NCBI GenBank assembly: GCA_951828585.1
Contig: OX639991.1
Coordinates: 2,388,576 to 2,452,575, forward strand
Direction of reading: 5' to 3'
Source of the DNA: Longimicrobiales bacterium
Lineage (GTDB): Bacteria > Gemmatimonadota > Gemmatimonadetes > Longimicrobiales > Gaopeijiaceae
DNA: 64,000 nt
Shown here: in pieces, positions 45,924 through 55,747 of the stretch
How the letters are laid out: each line of letters starts with the position of its first letter
Numbering within the stretch: the first letter of the stretch is position 1
The notes under the pieces: generated by a model
Told to the model about the DNA's origin: nothing
Databases searched by the model: none
The model's input: only the letters and a program-made list of their open reading frames with translations
Position numbers and translations under genes: made by a program

Positions 45924-46543
45924 CCTGCGTCCGCCGGAGGGCCGTTCTCGTGCGCGGCGCTCGCCTCGGCTTGGGGATCAGGCAGCGGCGAGTTCTGATC
46001 GTCTTCGGGCTCGATGGCCTCCGCTTCGATCCTTTCCGACACGTAGACGCGCAGTCGCTCGGCGGTGTCCGTGCCGAGCCCGCGAATCTTGTGACCACCC
46101 GCGCCCGCGGGAAAGACGGACAGGTTGGCCAGCCCGAAACGCCGGTCGAGAAGTCCGCTGTCGATCTTGGTATGCTGGACGCGGTTGAAGGGCACTGCCT
46201 TGACCGAACGCCAGAGAACCCCCGTCTTGTACAGGATGTCCTTCTCGCGAACCACATAGCCCCGGCGCGGCACCGCGATCATGGGCCAGATCAGTATCGA
46301 TGCGGCAAACAGCCCGAATCCGGCCAGTGCGAATGGCAGCAGCGAGTCCGCGAAGCGGCCCAGGGCTGCGGAATCCCCACCCTTCATCAGGAAGTAGGCG
46401 ACGGTGGCGATGGCGCCGATCACCAGAACGCGCAGCAGGGCGCCGAGCTGCAGGCGCCGGACGAAGCGCGGGTGCAGAGGGAGCCAGTCGAGGTTGTCGG
46501 CGCCGGGCAGGGATTCGAGGGGGACTTCGGGGTTTATGAACAT
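45920..46543 (-). CDS. YdbS-like bPH2 membrane protein
   Basis: 207 residues, first gene of the PH-domain operon. It has two hydrophobic helices (ALLRVLVIGAIATVAYFLM and FALAGFGLFAASILIWPMI) and one bPH2 domain (PRRGYVVREKDILYKTGVLWRSVKAVPFNRVQHTKIDSGLLDRRFGLANLSVFPAGAGGHKI), the hallmark of YdbS/DUF304 proteins. The acidic tail (EAEAIEPEDDQNSPLPD) is disordered. ATGA overlap links it to the first YdbT copy. The operon then runs about 6.6 kb through four YdbT copies. Confidence 0.9.
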   Translation of the reverse strand: MFINPEVPLESLPGADNLDWLPLHPRFVRRLQLGALLRVLVIGAIATVAYFLMKGGDSAALGRFADSLLPFALAGFGLFAASILIWPMIAVPRRGYVVREKDILYKTGVLWRSVKAVPFNRVQHTKIDSGLLDRRFGLANLSVFPAGAGGHKIRGLGTDTAERLRVYVSERIEAEAIEPEDDQNSPLPDPQAEASAAHENGPPADAG

Positions 46544-46661
46544 GGGGGGGAGGGTGGTTGGAGAGCGTGGCCTTGTAGAGAGCTATTCTAGCGCCCGCGG
46601 TGGAGAACCGGCAAAAGAAATTGGGGAAGGGGGTTGTTGGGGTTACACGGGGCGCCTGGTC

Positions 46662-47576
46662 CTACCAACGACTGTCCCACAAGTCGACCTGGGCCTCGCC
46701 GTTCCGCAGCCTCGCCAGAGAGAGGCTGGTGATCCGATTCAGGAACGCGGCGGTCTGTCCGCCCATGTGCTCAGGCACGCCGTAGGCGTCCCGCAAGCGA
46801 CTCTCCAGGCTCGAGTGAACACCGGGGTCGGCGTAGTACAGCCAGATGTGGGTGACTCCCCGCTCCCCGACTACCACCTCGACCGATCCCGCACCGGCGA
46901 ACAGCCCCGTAGTCCGACCAGTCACTCTCACGATGTTCCGGCGTGCCGGAGTCGTCTCCAGAGCCTCGGGAAGCGGTTCACCCAGGGTGATTGCCAGTCC
47001 ACCCTCCAACTCCACGGATCGCGTGATGGGCAACATCGCATCGATCGAGACCGGCGGCGGCGAATCGCAACTTACGGGGATGAGTTCAACCGGTCTTGCA
47101 TAGACTTCGTGCGGCAGAAGGTCCTCGAAGGTGCTTCCGATACCGGCCCAGCGACCGCCCGATCGCCCCAAAGTGGCCCTCACCCCGACGTACCCCGTGC
47201 TGAAGACCAGCCTTAGCGAGTCGCCGACGTCCTCGCCGTACATCAACGAATGGGCGCTCGGGAGTGCTCCCTCCGGCACGACGATCTGCGTTCGCCAGGC
47301 GACACGGTCACCAAGTCCACCAAATCCACGAAACGGTCCCGCGAATTCGATCCTGGGCGGAAGCTCATACACGGCGGAGTCGCCGCTCTGGTCCGGCAGC
47401 GGACGGCCCTTGGTCCAGTCCGGCCAGTCCGGCTCGGCCTCCTTCGCCACGTACCAGGCTCCCACCGCGATGTCGTAGCAGCCGGTGAGCTCGGCAGGGC
47501 GTTCCTGGGCCGCCATGGTCCCCGTAGCGAGAGCAGCCAACGCCAGCCAGCCAACCGGCAACACGATGTAACGCAT
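46662..47576 (-). CDS. Hypothetical secreted protein
   Basis: About 304 residues from ATG 47576, with signal peptide MRYIVLPVGWLALAALATGTMAAQE. The mature N-terminus ELTGCYDIAVGAWY and later LPPRIEF are seen in uncharacterised secreted proteins of this type of bacterium. No catalytic motif is visible. A beta-rich middle and a C-terminal part (ITRSVELEGGLAITLGEPLPEALE...GVTHIWLYYAD) recall periplasmic binding or assembly domains, but I do not recognise it. It is the last gene after DUF4198, with 35 bp between them, so it may belong to the metal-efflux operon. Confidence 0.7.
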   Translation of the reverse strand: MRYIVLPVGWLALAALATGTMAAQERPAELTGCYDIAVGAWYVAKEAEPDWPDWTKGRPLPDQSGDSAVYELPPRIEFAGPFRGFGGLGDRVAWRTQIVVPEGALPSAHSLMYGEDVGDSLRLVFSTGYVGVRATLGRSGGRWAGIGSTFEDLLPHEVYARPVELIPVSCDSPPPVSIDAMLPITRSVELEGGLAITLGEPLPEALETTPARRNIVRVTGRTTGLFAGAGSVEVVVGERGVTHIWLYYADPGVHSSLESRLRDAYGVPEHMGGQTAAFLNRITSLSLARLRNGEAQVDLWDSRW

Positions 47577-47611
47577 GGCGGTTCTCCTCAGCCGGGACCG
47601 AACCGTGGCCC

Positions 47612-48484
47612 TCACCGCACCTGGAACGTCAGCGTCGCCCAGTTCGATTCATAATCCACGTCCGCTTCGTCCGTCGTCTCGACCATATGTATGGTACGCA
47701 CATACCAGCGCCCCGATCCACTCAGCCGAATCGTCGCCACCCCGTCCGCGTTAGTGCGCGTCGTCACCGCCTCCAAATGCTCCCCGGCCGCGTCGTGCCC
47801 GTGATGGTCCTCGTAGTTCGCGTACACCAGCTGGTCCGCCACAGGCTGCCCCGCGCGCAGGAACCGCACCTGCAATTCGTCACCCCGGCCGAGTTCGTAG
47901 GGGTTGCTGAGCGGCATGAACTCCACCGGGTAGCCGAGTTCGTGGGCCCACTCCCCGCTCCGCTCGTCACCCACCTGCACCAGCGCCTTCACGTGCTTGC
48001 TGTAGCGCTCGGTGGCGTCCTCGTTCGTCTTGCCCGCCGCCGCCCGCTGCTCGATCACGTCGACGATCCCGTCGTGCACCAGGTACTCGTTGAACTCCTC
48101 GGCGGTCAGGTCGAATACCCGCGCCGCCGTGGACACCCCGATCAGGTAGGTGCCCGGGTCGCCCGTTTCGAAGGTCAGCATGGCCGTGTCGACGCTGTCG
48201 GGGCTCCAGTGGAAGACCGCCGAGTCCCGCCACGCCGATTCCGGGGGATGCGCAACCCCCCCGGGCCCCACCACGCTCACGTCGAGCATGCGGTCCCGCG
48301 CGATCGCGTTCTCGCTGTTGTCGAAGTCGCCGTTGATCAGCGCGACCATCGCGGTCGAGTTCGGCTCCAGGAAGAAGCTGTCGAGCTTGAGGAACATGGT
48401 GTGCGCGCTGACCGCGGTGACGATCACGGCGGTGAGCACGGCAAGCGTGGCCAGGGTGACGGTGATGCGGCGTCCGATCTTCAT
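47612..48484 (-). CDS. DUF4198-type periplasmic protein of the metal-efflux operon
   Basis: 290 residues with an N-terminal signal/anchor (RRITVTLATLAVLTAVIVTAVSAHTMFLK). The AHTMFLKLDSFFLEPN start is typical of DUF4198, a family of exported beta-sandwich proteins often found with nickel/cobalt or copper transporters. It contains a His-rich segment YEDHHGHDAAGEHLE that could bind metal, and ends in a carboxypeptidase-regulatory-like Ig strand pattern (NADGVATIRLSGSGRWYVRTIHMV). It lies 61 bp behind the RND pump. A role as metal-binding accessory is inferred from context. Confidence 0.85.
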   Translation of the reverse strand: MKIGRRITVTLATLAVLTAVIVTAVSAHTMFLKLDSFFLEPNSTAMVALINGDFDNSENAIARDRMLDVSVVGPGGVAHPPESAWRDSAVFHWSPDSVDTAMLTFETGDPGTYLIGVSTAARVFDLTAEEFNEYLVHDGIVDVIEQRAAAGKTNEDATERYSKHVKALVQVGDERSGEWAHELGYPVEFMPLSNPYELGRGDELQVRFLRAGQPVADQLVYANYEDHHGHDAAGEHLEAVTTRTNADGVATIRLSGSGRWYVRTIHMVETTDEADVDYESNWATLTFQVR

Positions 48485-48544
48485 GTGAAGTCCTTGCGAT
48501 TCGGGTTGTGCTGTGGGATGGGGGGACCCGTGACCCGCGCGAGT

Positions 48545-51500
48545 CTATCCACTGGCTCCAAGAGTAGCGCCGTCCGTTGAATCGGGCACATCCGGCCCCG
48601 CCTCCAGCCGCCCGAACCGCAGGAAGAGCGCGGGCACGACCACCATGTTCAGAAAGGTCGACGTCAGCAGTCCCCCGAGGACCACCACCGCGAGCGGCGC
48701 CTGGATCTCCTTGCCCGGCTCGCCGATCCCCAGCGCCAGCGGAATCAGTGCGAGACCGGCGGTGAGTGCGGTCATCAGGATCGGGGCCAGACGCTCCATC
48801 GAGCCCCGGCGGATGCTGTCCGCCAGAGACAGGCCGGCGGCGTGCAGATCCCGGTAGCGGCTCACCAGCAGGATTCCGTTGCGCACCGCGATGCCGAAGA
48901 GCGTGATGAACCCGACCAGAGTTGCGACGTTGACGGTCCCGCCGATGGCCAGCACCGCCAGCACGCCCCCGGCCAGCGCGAGCGGCAGGTTCACCATGAG
49001 CAGGAACGCAGTACGGAAACTACGGAAAGTACGGAACATGATCAGGAAGATGGCCGCGATCGAAAAGAGCGACAGGATCGTGATCCGGCGTGTGGCCTCC
49101 TGGCCGCTCTCGAACTGTCCCCCGTACTGCACGAAATACGCGGGCGGCAGCGCGACTTCGCTCGCGACCCGGGCCCGCAGCTCATCCACCGCCCCCCCCA
49201 CATCCCTTCCCGCCACATTCGCGCTCACCACGATCTTCCGCTGCACGTTCTCGCGGCTGATCGTGTTCGGCCCCCTTGCCGGCGCAATGTCGGCCAGCTG
49301 CGACAACGGAATCGTCGCCCCCACCGGCGTCGTTATCAGGGTGCGCCCGATCGCCACCGGGTCCGCCCGGTAGCGCTCGTCGTACCGCACCACCAGGTCG
49401 AACGCACGCTGCCCCTCGCGCACCAGCGAGACCTCCTCACCCTGGAACGCCACATCCACCGCCTGCATCAGCGCCCCGGGAGTCACCCCGTACCGCGCCA
49501 TCGCCCGCCGATCCGCCCGCACCTGAAGCTGCGGCACTTCGGCCTGCTGCTCGACCGCGACATCCACCAGCCCCGCCACCCCCTGCGCCACCCCCTCGAT
49601 CTGGCCCGCGATCTCACGCAGCCGTTGCAATTCGGGCCCGAACAGGTTCACCGCGATCGCCGCCCGCGTCCCCGACAGCATGTGGTCGATCCGGTGCCCG
49701 ATCGGCTGCCCCACCGTGACGTTCGTCCCCGGCAGACCCTGCAGCCCCGCCCTCAACTCGGCCATAACCGGGGCTAGTTCGTGCCCCGACAGGTCGAGCA
49801 GAGCATCCACCTCGGACGCGTTGACGCCCTGTGCGTGCTCGTCCAGTTCGGCGCGCCCGGTGCGCCGGGACGTCGACACGACGGCCGGGTGCTCCAGCAA
49901 CTGCCGCTCCACCCGCGCCCCGATCGCGTCCGATTCGTCCAGCGCAGTCCCCGGCAGGCTCACCACCGAAATGGTCAGCGAACCCTCCTGGAACTCGGGG
50001 AGAAAAGCGCGGCCCAGCCGTGGCACCAGCGCCAGCGTGCCCGCCACCAGGACCACCGTCCCCGCCAGCACCACCCCCGACCGCCTGAGCGCCCACTCCA
50101 GCACGCCCCTGTACGCGCGCTCCAGCCCGCGCAGCAGCCACGGCTCGCGCTTCCGGCCGTCCTCGCGGTCCCGGCCCAGCAGCGCATGACAAAGCGCCGG
50201 CGTCACCGTCACCGCAACCAGCAGCGACGCCAGAATACTCACGACGTACGCCAGCCCGAGCGGCCGCAGCATGCGTCCCTCGACCCCCGTCAGGAAGAAG
50301 AGCGGCACGAATACGATCGTGATGATCACCGTCGCGCTCAGGATCGGGGCGCGGATCTCGCGGGCGGCGTCCCGGATGACCGCGGCGGTGGAGCGGCGCC
50401 AGCGTTCCGGGCGTCGGCGGTTCTCGCGCAGACGGCGGTGCGCGTTCTCCACAAAGATGATCGCGTCGTCGACCAGCGCGCCGATCGCGATCGCCATCCC
50501 CCCGAGCGTCATCGTGTTGATCGTGCCGCCCAGCGCGCGCAGCGTGATGATCGCGATGGCGAGCGAAAGCGGGATGGCCAGCACCGAGATCGCGGTCGTG
50601 CGCGCGTTCCACAGGAAGAGGAAGAGGATGATGACGACCAGCACGGCCCCGTCCCTTAGGGCCGTCGTCACGTTGTCCACCGCCAGCGAAATGAAGTCGG
50701 CCTGCCGGAAGATGCTCCGCTCGAAGGAGACATCGACGGGAAGCGAAGCCTCGATCCGGTCCAGTTCGGCGTCGATCCGAGTCGTCAGGTCCAGCGTGTT
50801 CGCCCCGGGCTGCTTCTGAATCGAGAGGATGACGGCGGGCTCGGCGTTCACCGACGCGGTCCCGAAGCGGACCTTCGGCCCGATCCGCACCTCGGCCAGA
50901 TCCTCGATCAGAACCGGGACGCCCGCGCGCGTCGCCACCACCGTAAGACCGATCTCCTCCGGATCGCGCGCCCGTCCGAGCCCGCGAATCAGAATCTCTC
51001 CACCTCCCGACCGGTAAATCCCCCCCGACACGTTCCGGTTCGACTCCTCGGCCGCGGCCAGCACCTCGTCCAGCCCCACCCCGTACGCCAGCAGCCGCTC
51101 CGGGTCCACCAGCACCTGGTACTGCCGCACCTGGCCCCCGATCGTCACCACCTGCGCCACCCCCGGCACCGCCAGCAGCCTCGGCCTGACCACCCAGTCC
51201 GCCGCGGTCCGCGCCTCCATCAGCCGATCCTCCGGCGCACTCATCCCGATCAGCAGGATCTCGCCCATGATCGACGCGACGGGAGCCAGCACCGGCGCGG
51301 TCACATCCTCGGGCAACTGCGCGGACACCGGCTGCAGCCTCTCGCTCACCTTCTGCCGCGCCCGGAAGATGTCCGTGCCCCAGTCGAAATCCACCCACAC
51401 GATGCTGATCCCCTGCGCCGAGCTGGACCGCACCCGCCGCACCCCCGCCGCCCCGTTCACCGCGGTCTCGACCGGGAAGGTGACCAGACTCTCCACCTCC

Positions 51501-51757
51501 TCCGGCGCCAGCCCGTGCGCATCGGTAAGCACCGTCACGGTCGGCGCGGTCAGGTCCGGAAAGACATCGACCGGCAGCGTCGCGGCCACCCACCCCCCGC
51601 CCCCCAGCAACACCGCCGCCGCGCAAACCGTGAAAAAACGATGCTCCAGCGAAGCGCGGACCAGCAGATCCAACACGCCCGCCCGCCTCGCCGGCGCGGC
51701 CCGCTCCCCCCCTTCCGTTGCGCTCACCGCCATCCCCCCGCCATGCCCCCGAAACAC
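48545..51757 (-). CDS. CusA/CzcA-type RND heavy-metal efflux pump
   Basis: A 1070-residue inner-membrane proton-driven transporter with 12 transmembrane helices and two large periplasmic loops. Family marks are LPVDVFPDLTAPTVTVLTDAHGLAPEEVE at the first loop, the porter domains, and TM4 reading AIGALVDDAIIFVENAHRRL, where acidic residues carry protons (CzcA normally has DFGxxVDGAxxxxEN). The LFGIAVRNGILLVSRYR of TM10 is normal. Start is GTG 51757 or ATG 51733; neither has well-spaced ribosome signals. It follows the adaptor by 4 bp. The substrate is probably divalent or monovalent metal; Cu, Co, Ni or Zn cannot be distinguished. Confidence 0.92.
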   Translation of the reverse strand: MFRGHGGGMAVSATEGGERAAPARRAGVLDLLVRASLEHRFFTVCAAAVLLGGGGWVAATLPVDVFPDLTAPTVTVLTDAHGLAPEEVESLVTFPVETAVNGAAGVRRVRSSSAQGISIVWVDFDWGTDIFRARQKVSERLQPVSAQLPEDVTAPVLAPVASIMGEILLIGMSAPEDRLMEARTAADWVVRPRLLAVPGVAQVVTIGGQVRQYQVLVDPERLLAYGVGLDEVLAAAEESNRNVSGGIYRSGGGEILIRGLGRARDPEEIGLTVVATRAGVPVLIEDLAEVRIGPKVRFGTASVNAEPAVILSIQKQPGANTLDLTTRIDAELDRIEASLPVDVSFERSIFRQADFISLAVDNVTTALRDGAVLVVIILFLFLWNARTTAISVLAIPLSLAIAIITLRALGGTINTMTLGGMAIAIGALVDDAIIFVENAHRRLRENRRRPERWRRSTAAVIRDAAREIRAPILSATVIITIVFVPLFFLTGVEGRMLRPLGLAYVVSILASLLVAVTVTPALCHALLGRDREDGRKREPWLLRGLERAYRGVLEWALRRSGVVLAGTVVLVAGTLALVPRLGRAFLPEFQEGSLTISVVSLPGTALDESDAIGARVERQLLEHPAVVSTSRRTGRAELDEHAQGVNASEVDALLDLSGHELAPVMAELRAGLQGLPGTNVTVGQPIGHRIDHMLSGTRAAIAVNLFGPELQRLREIAGQIEGVAQGVAGLVDVAVEQQAEVPQLQVRADRRAMARYGVTPGALMQAVDVAFQGEEVSLVREGQRAFDLVVRYDERYRADPVAIGRTLITTPVGATIPLSQLADIAPARGPNTISRENVQRKIVVSANVAGRDVGGAVDELRARVASEVALPPAYFVQYGGQFESGQEATRRITILSLFSIAAIFLIMFRTFRSFRTAFLLMVNLPLALAGGVLAVLAIGGTVNVATLVGFITLFGIAVRNGILLVSRYRDLHAAGLSLADSIRRGSMERLAPILMTALTAGLALIPLALGIGEPGKEIQAPLAVVVLGGLLTSTFLNMVVVPALFLRFGRLEAGPDVPDSTDGATLGASG

Positions 51758-51761
51758 CCCC

Positions 51762-53342
51762 TCAATGCGGGTGCCCGTGGTCCGAAATCTCGGCGTCGCC
51801 CAGCGAAGCCAGCTTCACCTGGTACGCCCCCGTCGTCACCACCTGTTCCCCATTCTCCACCCCCGCCGCCACGATCACCCATTCCCCGTCCGAGGGCCCC
51901 AACTCGACCACGCGCCGCACAAACGCCTCCCCACCCACCTTCACATACACCACCGCCAACCCGTCCTCCTCCAGCACCGCCGCCGCCGGCACGGCCACCC
52001 CCTCGACCGCCTCTCCCACGGACAGGTGCCCATTCGCCAGCATCCCCACCTTCAGCATCCGGCCCGCATTCGCCACCGCCAGCCGCACGGGCAGAGTGCG
52101 GCTTTCCGGGTCGATCACGCTCCCGACCGAAACCACGCGATGGGCCGTGTGCACCTCCTCCGTGCCCTCCGCGGTGAACCACCCGCCGCGCACGTCGCTC
52201 GCCGCGCCGGCGTGCCGCGCCGGGACCCGGGCCACGAACCAGAGCGTCCGGGGATTGACCACGGTGAAGGCGTGCGTTCCCGCGTCCACATGCTGGCCGG
52301 GCGCGACGTGGCGCGCCGAGATGACCCCGCCGATCGGGCTGCGCAGGCGGTAGAGGTGCGGATCCGTTCCATCTTCGTCGTCCCCGGGGTGCACCCCGCC
52401 GATCGCCTCGAAGGCCGCCAGCGCGACCTCGAGTTCGTGTTGCGCGTGCTCGAGGCGGCTCCTGGCGATGGCGCCGGCCGCGAAGAGGTGCTCGGCCCGG
52501 GCCGCCTCCCGCTCCGCCGCCACCACATCGGCCCGCATGCGCGCGTATGAGTTGTCGATGCTGGTCGGCGCGATCAGAGCCAGCGTCTGTCCGGCCTCCA
52601 CCGCGTCGCCGGGAGCCAGCGGTGTCCCGCTCGCCACGATCACCCCCGCCACCAGCGTCGACACGTGCGCCAGCCCGCCCTCCGGCGCGACGATCTCGCC
52701 CGCAACCGGGATCGTGCGCGGAATCCGGCGTTCCTCGGCCAGCCCCACGGCGAACGGCATTGCCCACTGCTGCTCCTTCAGCAGCGCGATCAGCCCCGGC
52801 GGTGGCTCCTCGACATCGTGCGGCAGCGCCTCCTCGCTCTCGAAGACCTGCAGCTGCCCGACCGGGATCGCGTGCTCGGTCCCCCCCGTGGCCAAAGTCA
52901 TGTCCGCACGCCAGGTCCCGGTCGAGGGGAGCGCCGGGGTCGCGGTGTAGACTCCCGGCCGGTCGGGCGCGTCCATCACGATCTCCTCGCGCGCACCGCC
53001 CGGACCCCGCAGCAGCAGCGTCAGGGCCCCCTCGCGTACCGGCTGCCAGTCGTCGAGCCAGGTCAGGTGGATCGCCCAGGGGTCGCTGGGGACATCGCGC
53101 ACATGCGGCGGGTATTCCACGAAGAGCTCCAGCGCGTCCGTCCAGTGGGTGACGATACCGCCGCCCGCGTGGGAATGGTCGGCTTCGGCGGCGGCGTCGG
53201 CCGCGGGCTGACCGCAGGAGGTGGACAGGATGGCGATACAGAGGACCGCCGTGAATCCCCCGACGCGGCTCTCGGTGAGCGTCTTACGGTTCGCAGCAGA
53301 TCGTAGTACCGAACATACCGCGTAGCGAGCGGCCTTGATCAC
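51762..53342 (-). CDS. HlyD/CusB-type periplasmic adaptor with extra N-terminal Ig-like domain
   Basis: 526 residues from GTG 53342 (GGAGG ten bases upstream), with lipobox LSTSCGQ. After a His-containing segment (DHSHAGGG), residues about 55-180 form a FixH/YtkA-like beta-sandwich (WAIHLTWLDDWQPVREGALTLLLRGPGG...GVYTATPALPSTGTWRADM), not usual in adaptors. The adaptor body follows: GEIVAPEGGLAHVSTLVAGVI (lipoyl half), an alpha-hairpin (YARMRADVVAAEREAARAEHLF...HAQHELEVALAAF), SPIGGVISARHVAPGQHVDAG, the beta-barrel and the membrane-proximal domain. The tail SDHGHPH is His-rich. No outer-membrane TolC-like gene is present nearby. It drives the operon of pump, DUF4198 and hypothetical protein. 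Confidence 0.9.
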   Translation of the reverse strand: MIKAARYAVCSVLRSAANRKTLTESRVGGFTAVLCIAILSTSCGQPAADAAAEADHSHAGGGIVTHWTDALELFVEYPPHVRDVPSDPWAIHLTWLDDWQPVREGALTLLLRGPGGAREEIVMDAPDRPGVYTATPALPSTGTWRADMTLATGGTEHAIPVGQLQVFESEEALPHDVEEPPPGLIALLKEQQWAMPFAVGLAEERRIPRTIPVAGEIVAPEGGLAHVSTLVAGVIVASGTPLAPGDAVEAGQTLALIAPTSIDNSYARMRADVVAAEREAARAEHLFAAGAIARSRLEHAQHELEVALAAFEAIGGVHPGDDEDGTDPHLYRLRSPIGGVISARHVAPGQHVDAGTHAFTVVNPRTLWFVARVPARHAGAASDVRGGWFTAEGTEEVHTAHRVVSVGSVIDPESRTLPVRLAVANAGRMLKVGMLANGHLSVGEAVEGVAVPAAAVLEEDGLAVVYVKVGGEAFVRRVVELGPSDGEWVIVAAGVENGEQVVTTGAYQVKLASLGDAEISDHGHPH

Positions 53343-53541
53343 GCTGTTTCTCCCTCCGGGGCGGATGCCCTTGTCTTGTCCATCAAGCCTCCCTGATCGG
53401 TCAGTGGTGCATATTGGGACCGCCGACCAGCGGGAACAACCTTCCCGCCCGGTTGGTACCCACCCCCCGTCGACGACCTCCGCTTGCCGTTCGACCCGCC
53501 GTCCCGCTAGCATCGGCAGCGCCCACACCCGAAAGCCCGCC

Positions 53542-55044
53542 ATGACCCACGACGAATACATCCGCCACGACGCCACCGCGCTGGCCGCGCTCGTGCGGGC
53601 GGGGGAAATCACCCCTCTGGAGCTGATCGAGGTGGCCATGCGGCGCCTCGAGGCCGTCAATCCGGCCGTCAACGCCGTCGTCTACCGCATGGACGACGAG
53701 GCGCGGGCGCGGACGGCGGCGGCGGACCGCGACGCCGTCTTCGCCGGAGTCCCCTTCCTGGCCAAGGACCTGCAGAGCGACTACGCCGGGCACCCCACCT
53801 CGCGGGGCAGCCGCCTCCTGGCAAGCCGGGTGGCGGAGAACGACACCGAGCTGGTCCGACGGGTGCGCGCAACCGGCGTCTCCGTCCTGGGCAAGACCAA
53901 CACGCCGGAATTCGGAATGCTCCCGTACACGGAGCCGGCACTGTGGGGACCGTGCCGCAACCCCTGGGCGCTGGATCGCACGCCTGGCGGTTCGAGCGGC
54001 GGGTCGGCGGCTGCGGTGGCAGCGGGGATCGTACCGATGGCAGGGGGTGGGGACGGCGCCGGTTCGATCCGCATGCCCGCTTCGTGCTGCGGGCTTTTCG
54101 GGCTCAAGCCTACCCGTGGACGGACTCCGTCGGGGCCGGAGCGGGGGGAATCGTGGCGTGGCGCGGCGATCGAGCACGTGCTGACGCGTTCGGTGCGGGA
54201 CAGCGCCGCCATGCTGGACGCGACCCACGGGCCGGAGGTGGGCTCCCCGTACCGGATCGAACCGCCCGGGCGGCCATTTTCCCGTGAAGTGGGAGCCGAT
54301 CCCGGGCGTCTGCGGATCGCGTGGACCATGGAGCCGATCCTGGGGTCGTCGGTGCACCCCGACTGCGTGGATGCGGTTGCGGGCACGGTAAAGCTCCTGG
54401 AGGAACTCGGACACGAGGTGGTCGAAGACACGCCCCGGGTGGACGGCCCGGCCTTCGCGCGGGCGTTTGTCCGCATGATGACGGGTGAACTCGGGGCCGA
54501 AATGGAGGACCTGACGAATGTGCTTGGGCGGCGGCCGCGCCGGGGTGAGCTGGAGCCGCTGACCCTGTGCCTCGGCCTCGTGTCGAGAGCCCTCTCGGCC
54601 GGGGACTTCGCCCACGCGCTCCGCATCCTGGAGCGCACCGGCAATGCGGTGGCCGCCTTCTTCACCGACTGGGACGTTCTCGTAACGCCCACCGTGGCGA
54701 CGCCCCCGCCCGCGATCGGCGGACTTCCGCCACGCCCGATCGAGCACCTTCAGCTGCGCATGCTCGGCGCGATCGGTTCCGGCCGCTTGATCCGGATGGC
54801 GGGCCTGGTTGACCGGACTGCCGACAGCGCCTTCGACTTCACCCCGTGGACCCCGGTGTTCAACATCAGCGGGCAGCCGGCGATGTCGGTGCCGCTTCAC
54901 TGGAACGCGGACGGGCTGCCGATCGGGGTGCACTTCGTGGCCCGTGTGGGGGATGAGGCGACGTTGCTGCGGTTGGCGGGTCAGCTGGAGCGGGTGCGTC
55001 CGTGGTTTGACCGGGTGCCGGAGATTGGGGCGGCGGACGAGTAG
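53542..55044 (+). CDS. Amidase signature family hydrolase
   Basis: 500 residues from ATG 53542. The Ser-cisSer-Lys triad is visible: Lys in GVPFLAKDL, cis-Ser in [16 protein letters not shown], and nucleophile Ser in [26 protein letters not shown]. The length is normal. The family hydrolyses amides, including GatA, 6-aminohexanoate-cyclic-dimer hydrolase and fatty-acid amidases. The C-terminal [42 protein letters not shown] fits the 6-aminohexanoate-type or general amidase branch rather than GatA. It is divergent from the metal-efflux operon (200 bp apart). The substrate is unknown. Confidence 0.93.
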   Translation: MTHDEYIRHDATALAALVRAGEITPLELIEVAMRRLEAVNPAVNAVVYRMDDEARARTAAADRDAVFAGVPFLAKDLQSDYAGHPTSRGSRLLASRVAENDTELVRRVRATGVSVLGKTNTPEFGMLPYTEPALWGPCRNPWALDRTPGGSSGGSAAAVAAGIVPMAGGGDGAGSIRMPASCCGLFGLKPTRGRTPSGPERGESWRGAAIEHVLTRSVRDSAAMLDATHGPEVGSPYRIEPPGRPFSREVGADPGRLRIAWTMEPILGSSVHPDCVDAVAGTVKLLEELGHEVVEDTPRVDGPAFARAFVRMMTGELGAEMEDLTNVLGRRPRRGELEPLTLCLGLVSRALSAGDFAHALRILERTGNAVAAFFTDWDVLVTPTVATPPPAIGGLPPRPIEHLQLRMLGAIGSGRLIRMAGLVDRTADSAFDFTPWTPVFNISGQPAMSVPLHWNADGLPIGVHFVARVGDEATLLRLAGQLERVRPWFDRVPEIGAADE

Positions 55045-55062
55045 GGATGGGCCAATCGAACG

Positions 55063-55668
55063 CTATCGGGGCCGAACCAGTGCTACAGTGATGACGGCGT
55101 GGACGAGGCCGCTGACCAGGGCTGAGCCGAAAATGCTGAAATTGCTGACTTGTTCGGTGATGTAGCCGCTCAACAGATAGGCGGCCGCACCCCCGAGCAA
55201 TCCGATCCCCGACGCGCCCAGGGCTCTGCCTGGAGCAACTCCACTCACAATCGCGGGAAATGCGACCACGGGCAAAGGAAGGATTGGTAGCAGGTAGCAT
55301 GCGTCGGATCGGCAACCATAGGCCGAGTACACGACCGCGAAATGGCTCAACTCCGCGAGCACTACTGTAGCCACAAAGCCGAACGCGTTCATGGGATGCT
55401 CGGCTTCCTGCTCGGGATGAGTCAGATGGAAGGAGCCCGTCTCGCCTGTCCCGGCGTCTTCCGCTCGTGCCCTCCAAGGTGCGGCTACCGTTGCCCCGGC
55501 GTGAAACGGGCTCTGCCGGGCCTCCTTGATGGCAGCGCTCAGTGATAGTCTTTTCTGTTCCGACCCCGTCCCGGTCTGTGCCGCACATTCGGAGCGCGCG
55601 CTCGCGAACGTTGCCAACGCGGTTGCGATCAGTATCGCCGTGGTCCTGAACAATGCAGTGGTTCTCAT
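55063..55668 (-). CDS. Hypothetical membrane protein with signal sequence
   Basis: About 201 residues from ATG 55668 (MRTTALFRTTAILIATALATFASARSECAAQ; GGAGAG four bases upstream). After a signal peptide and a low-complexity part there are four hydrophobic segments (FGFVATVVLAELSHFAVVYSAYG, ACYLLPILPLPVVAFPAIV, ALGASGIGLLGGAAAYLLSG, FGSALVSGLVHAVITVALV). No family is recognised. The C-terminal SALVSGLVHAVITVALVRPR resembles the end of the 47-residue product of 55748-55891 just upstream, so the two are probably related. Confidence 0.6.
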   Translation of the reverse strand: MRTTALFRTTAILIATALATFASARSECAAQTGTGSEQKRLSLSAAIKEARQSPFHAGATVAAPWRARAEDAGTGETGSFHLTHPEQEAEHPMNAFGFVATVVLAELSHFAVVYSAYGCRSDACYLLPILPLPVVAFPAIVSGVAPGRALGASGIGLLGGAAAYLLSGYITEQVSNFSIFGSALVSGLVHAVITVALVRPR

Positions 55669-55747
55669 GAAGCTCTCCATTGTTGTTGTTCGTGGTGCCG
55701 TGCCAGCCCGGCGCCTTGGTGCTCTCGCGGATTCATTCCCGGACCGC

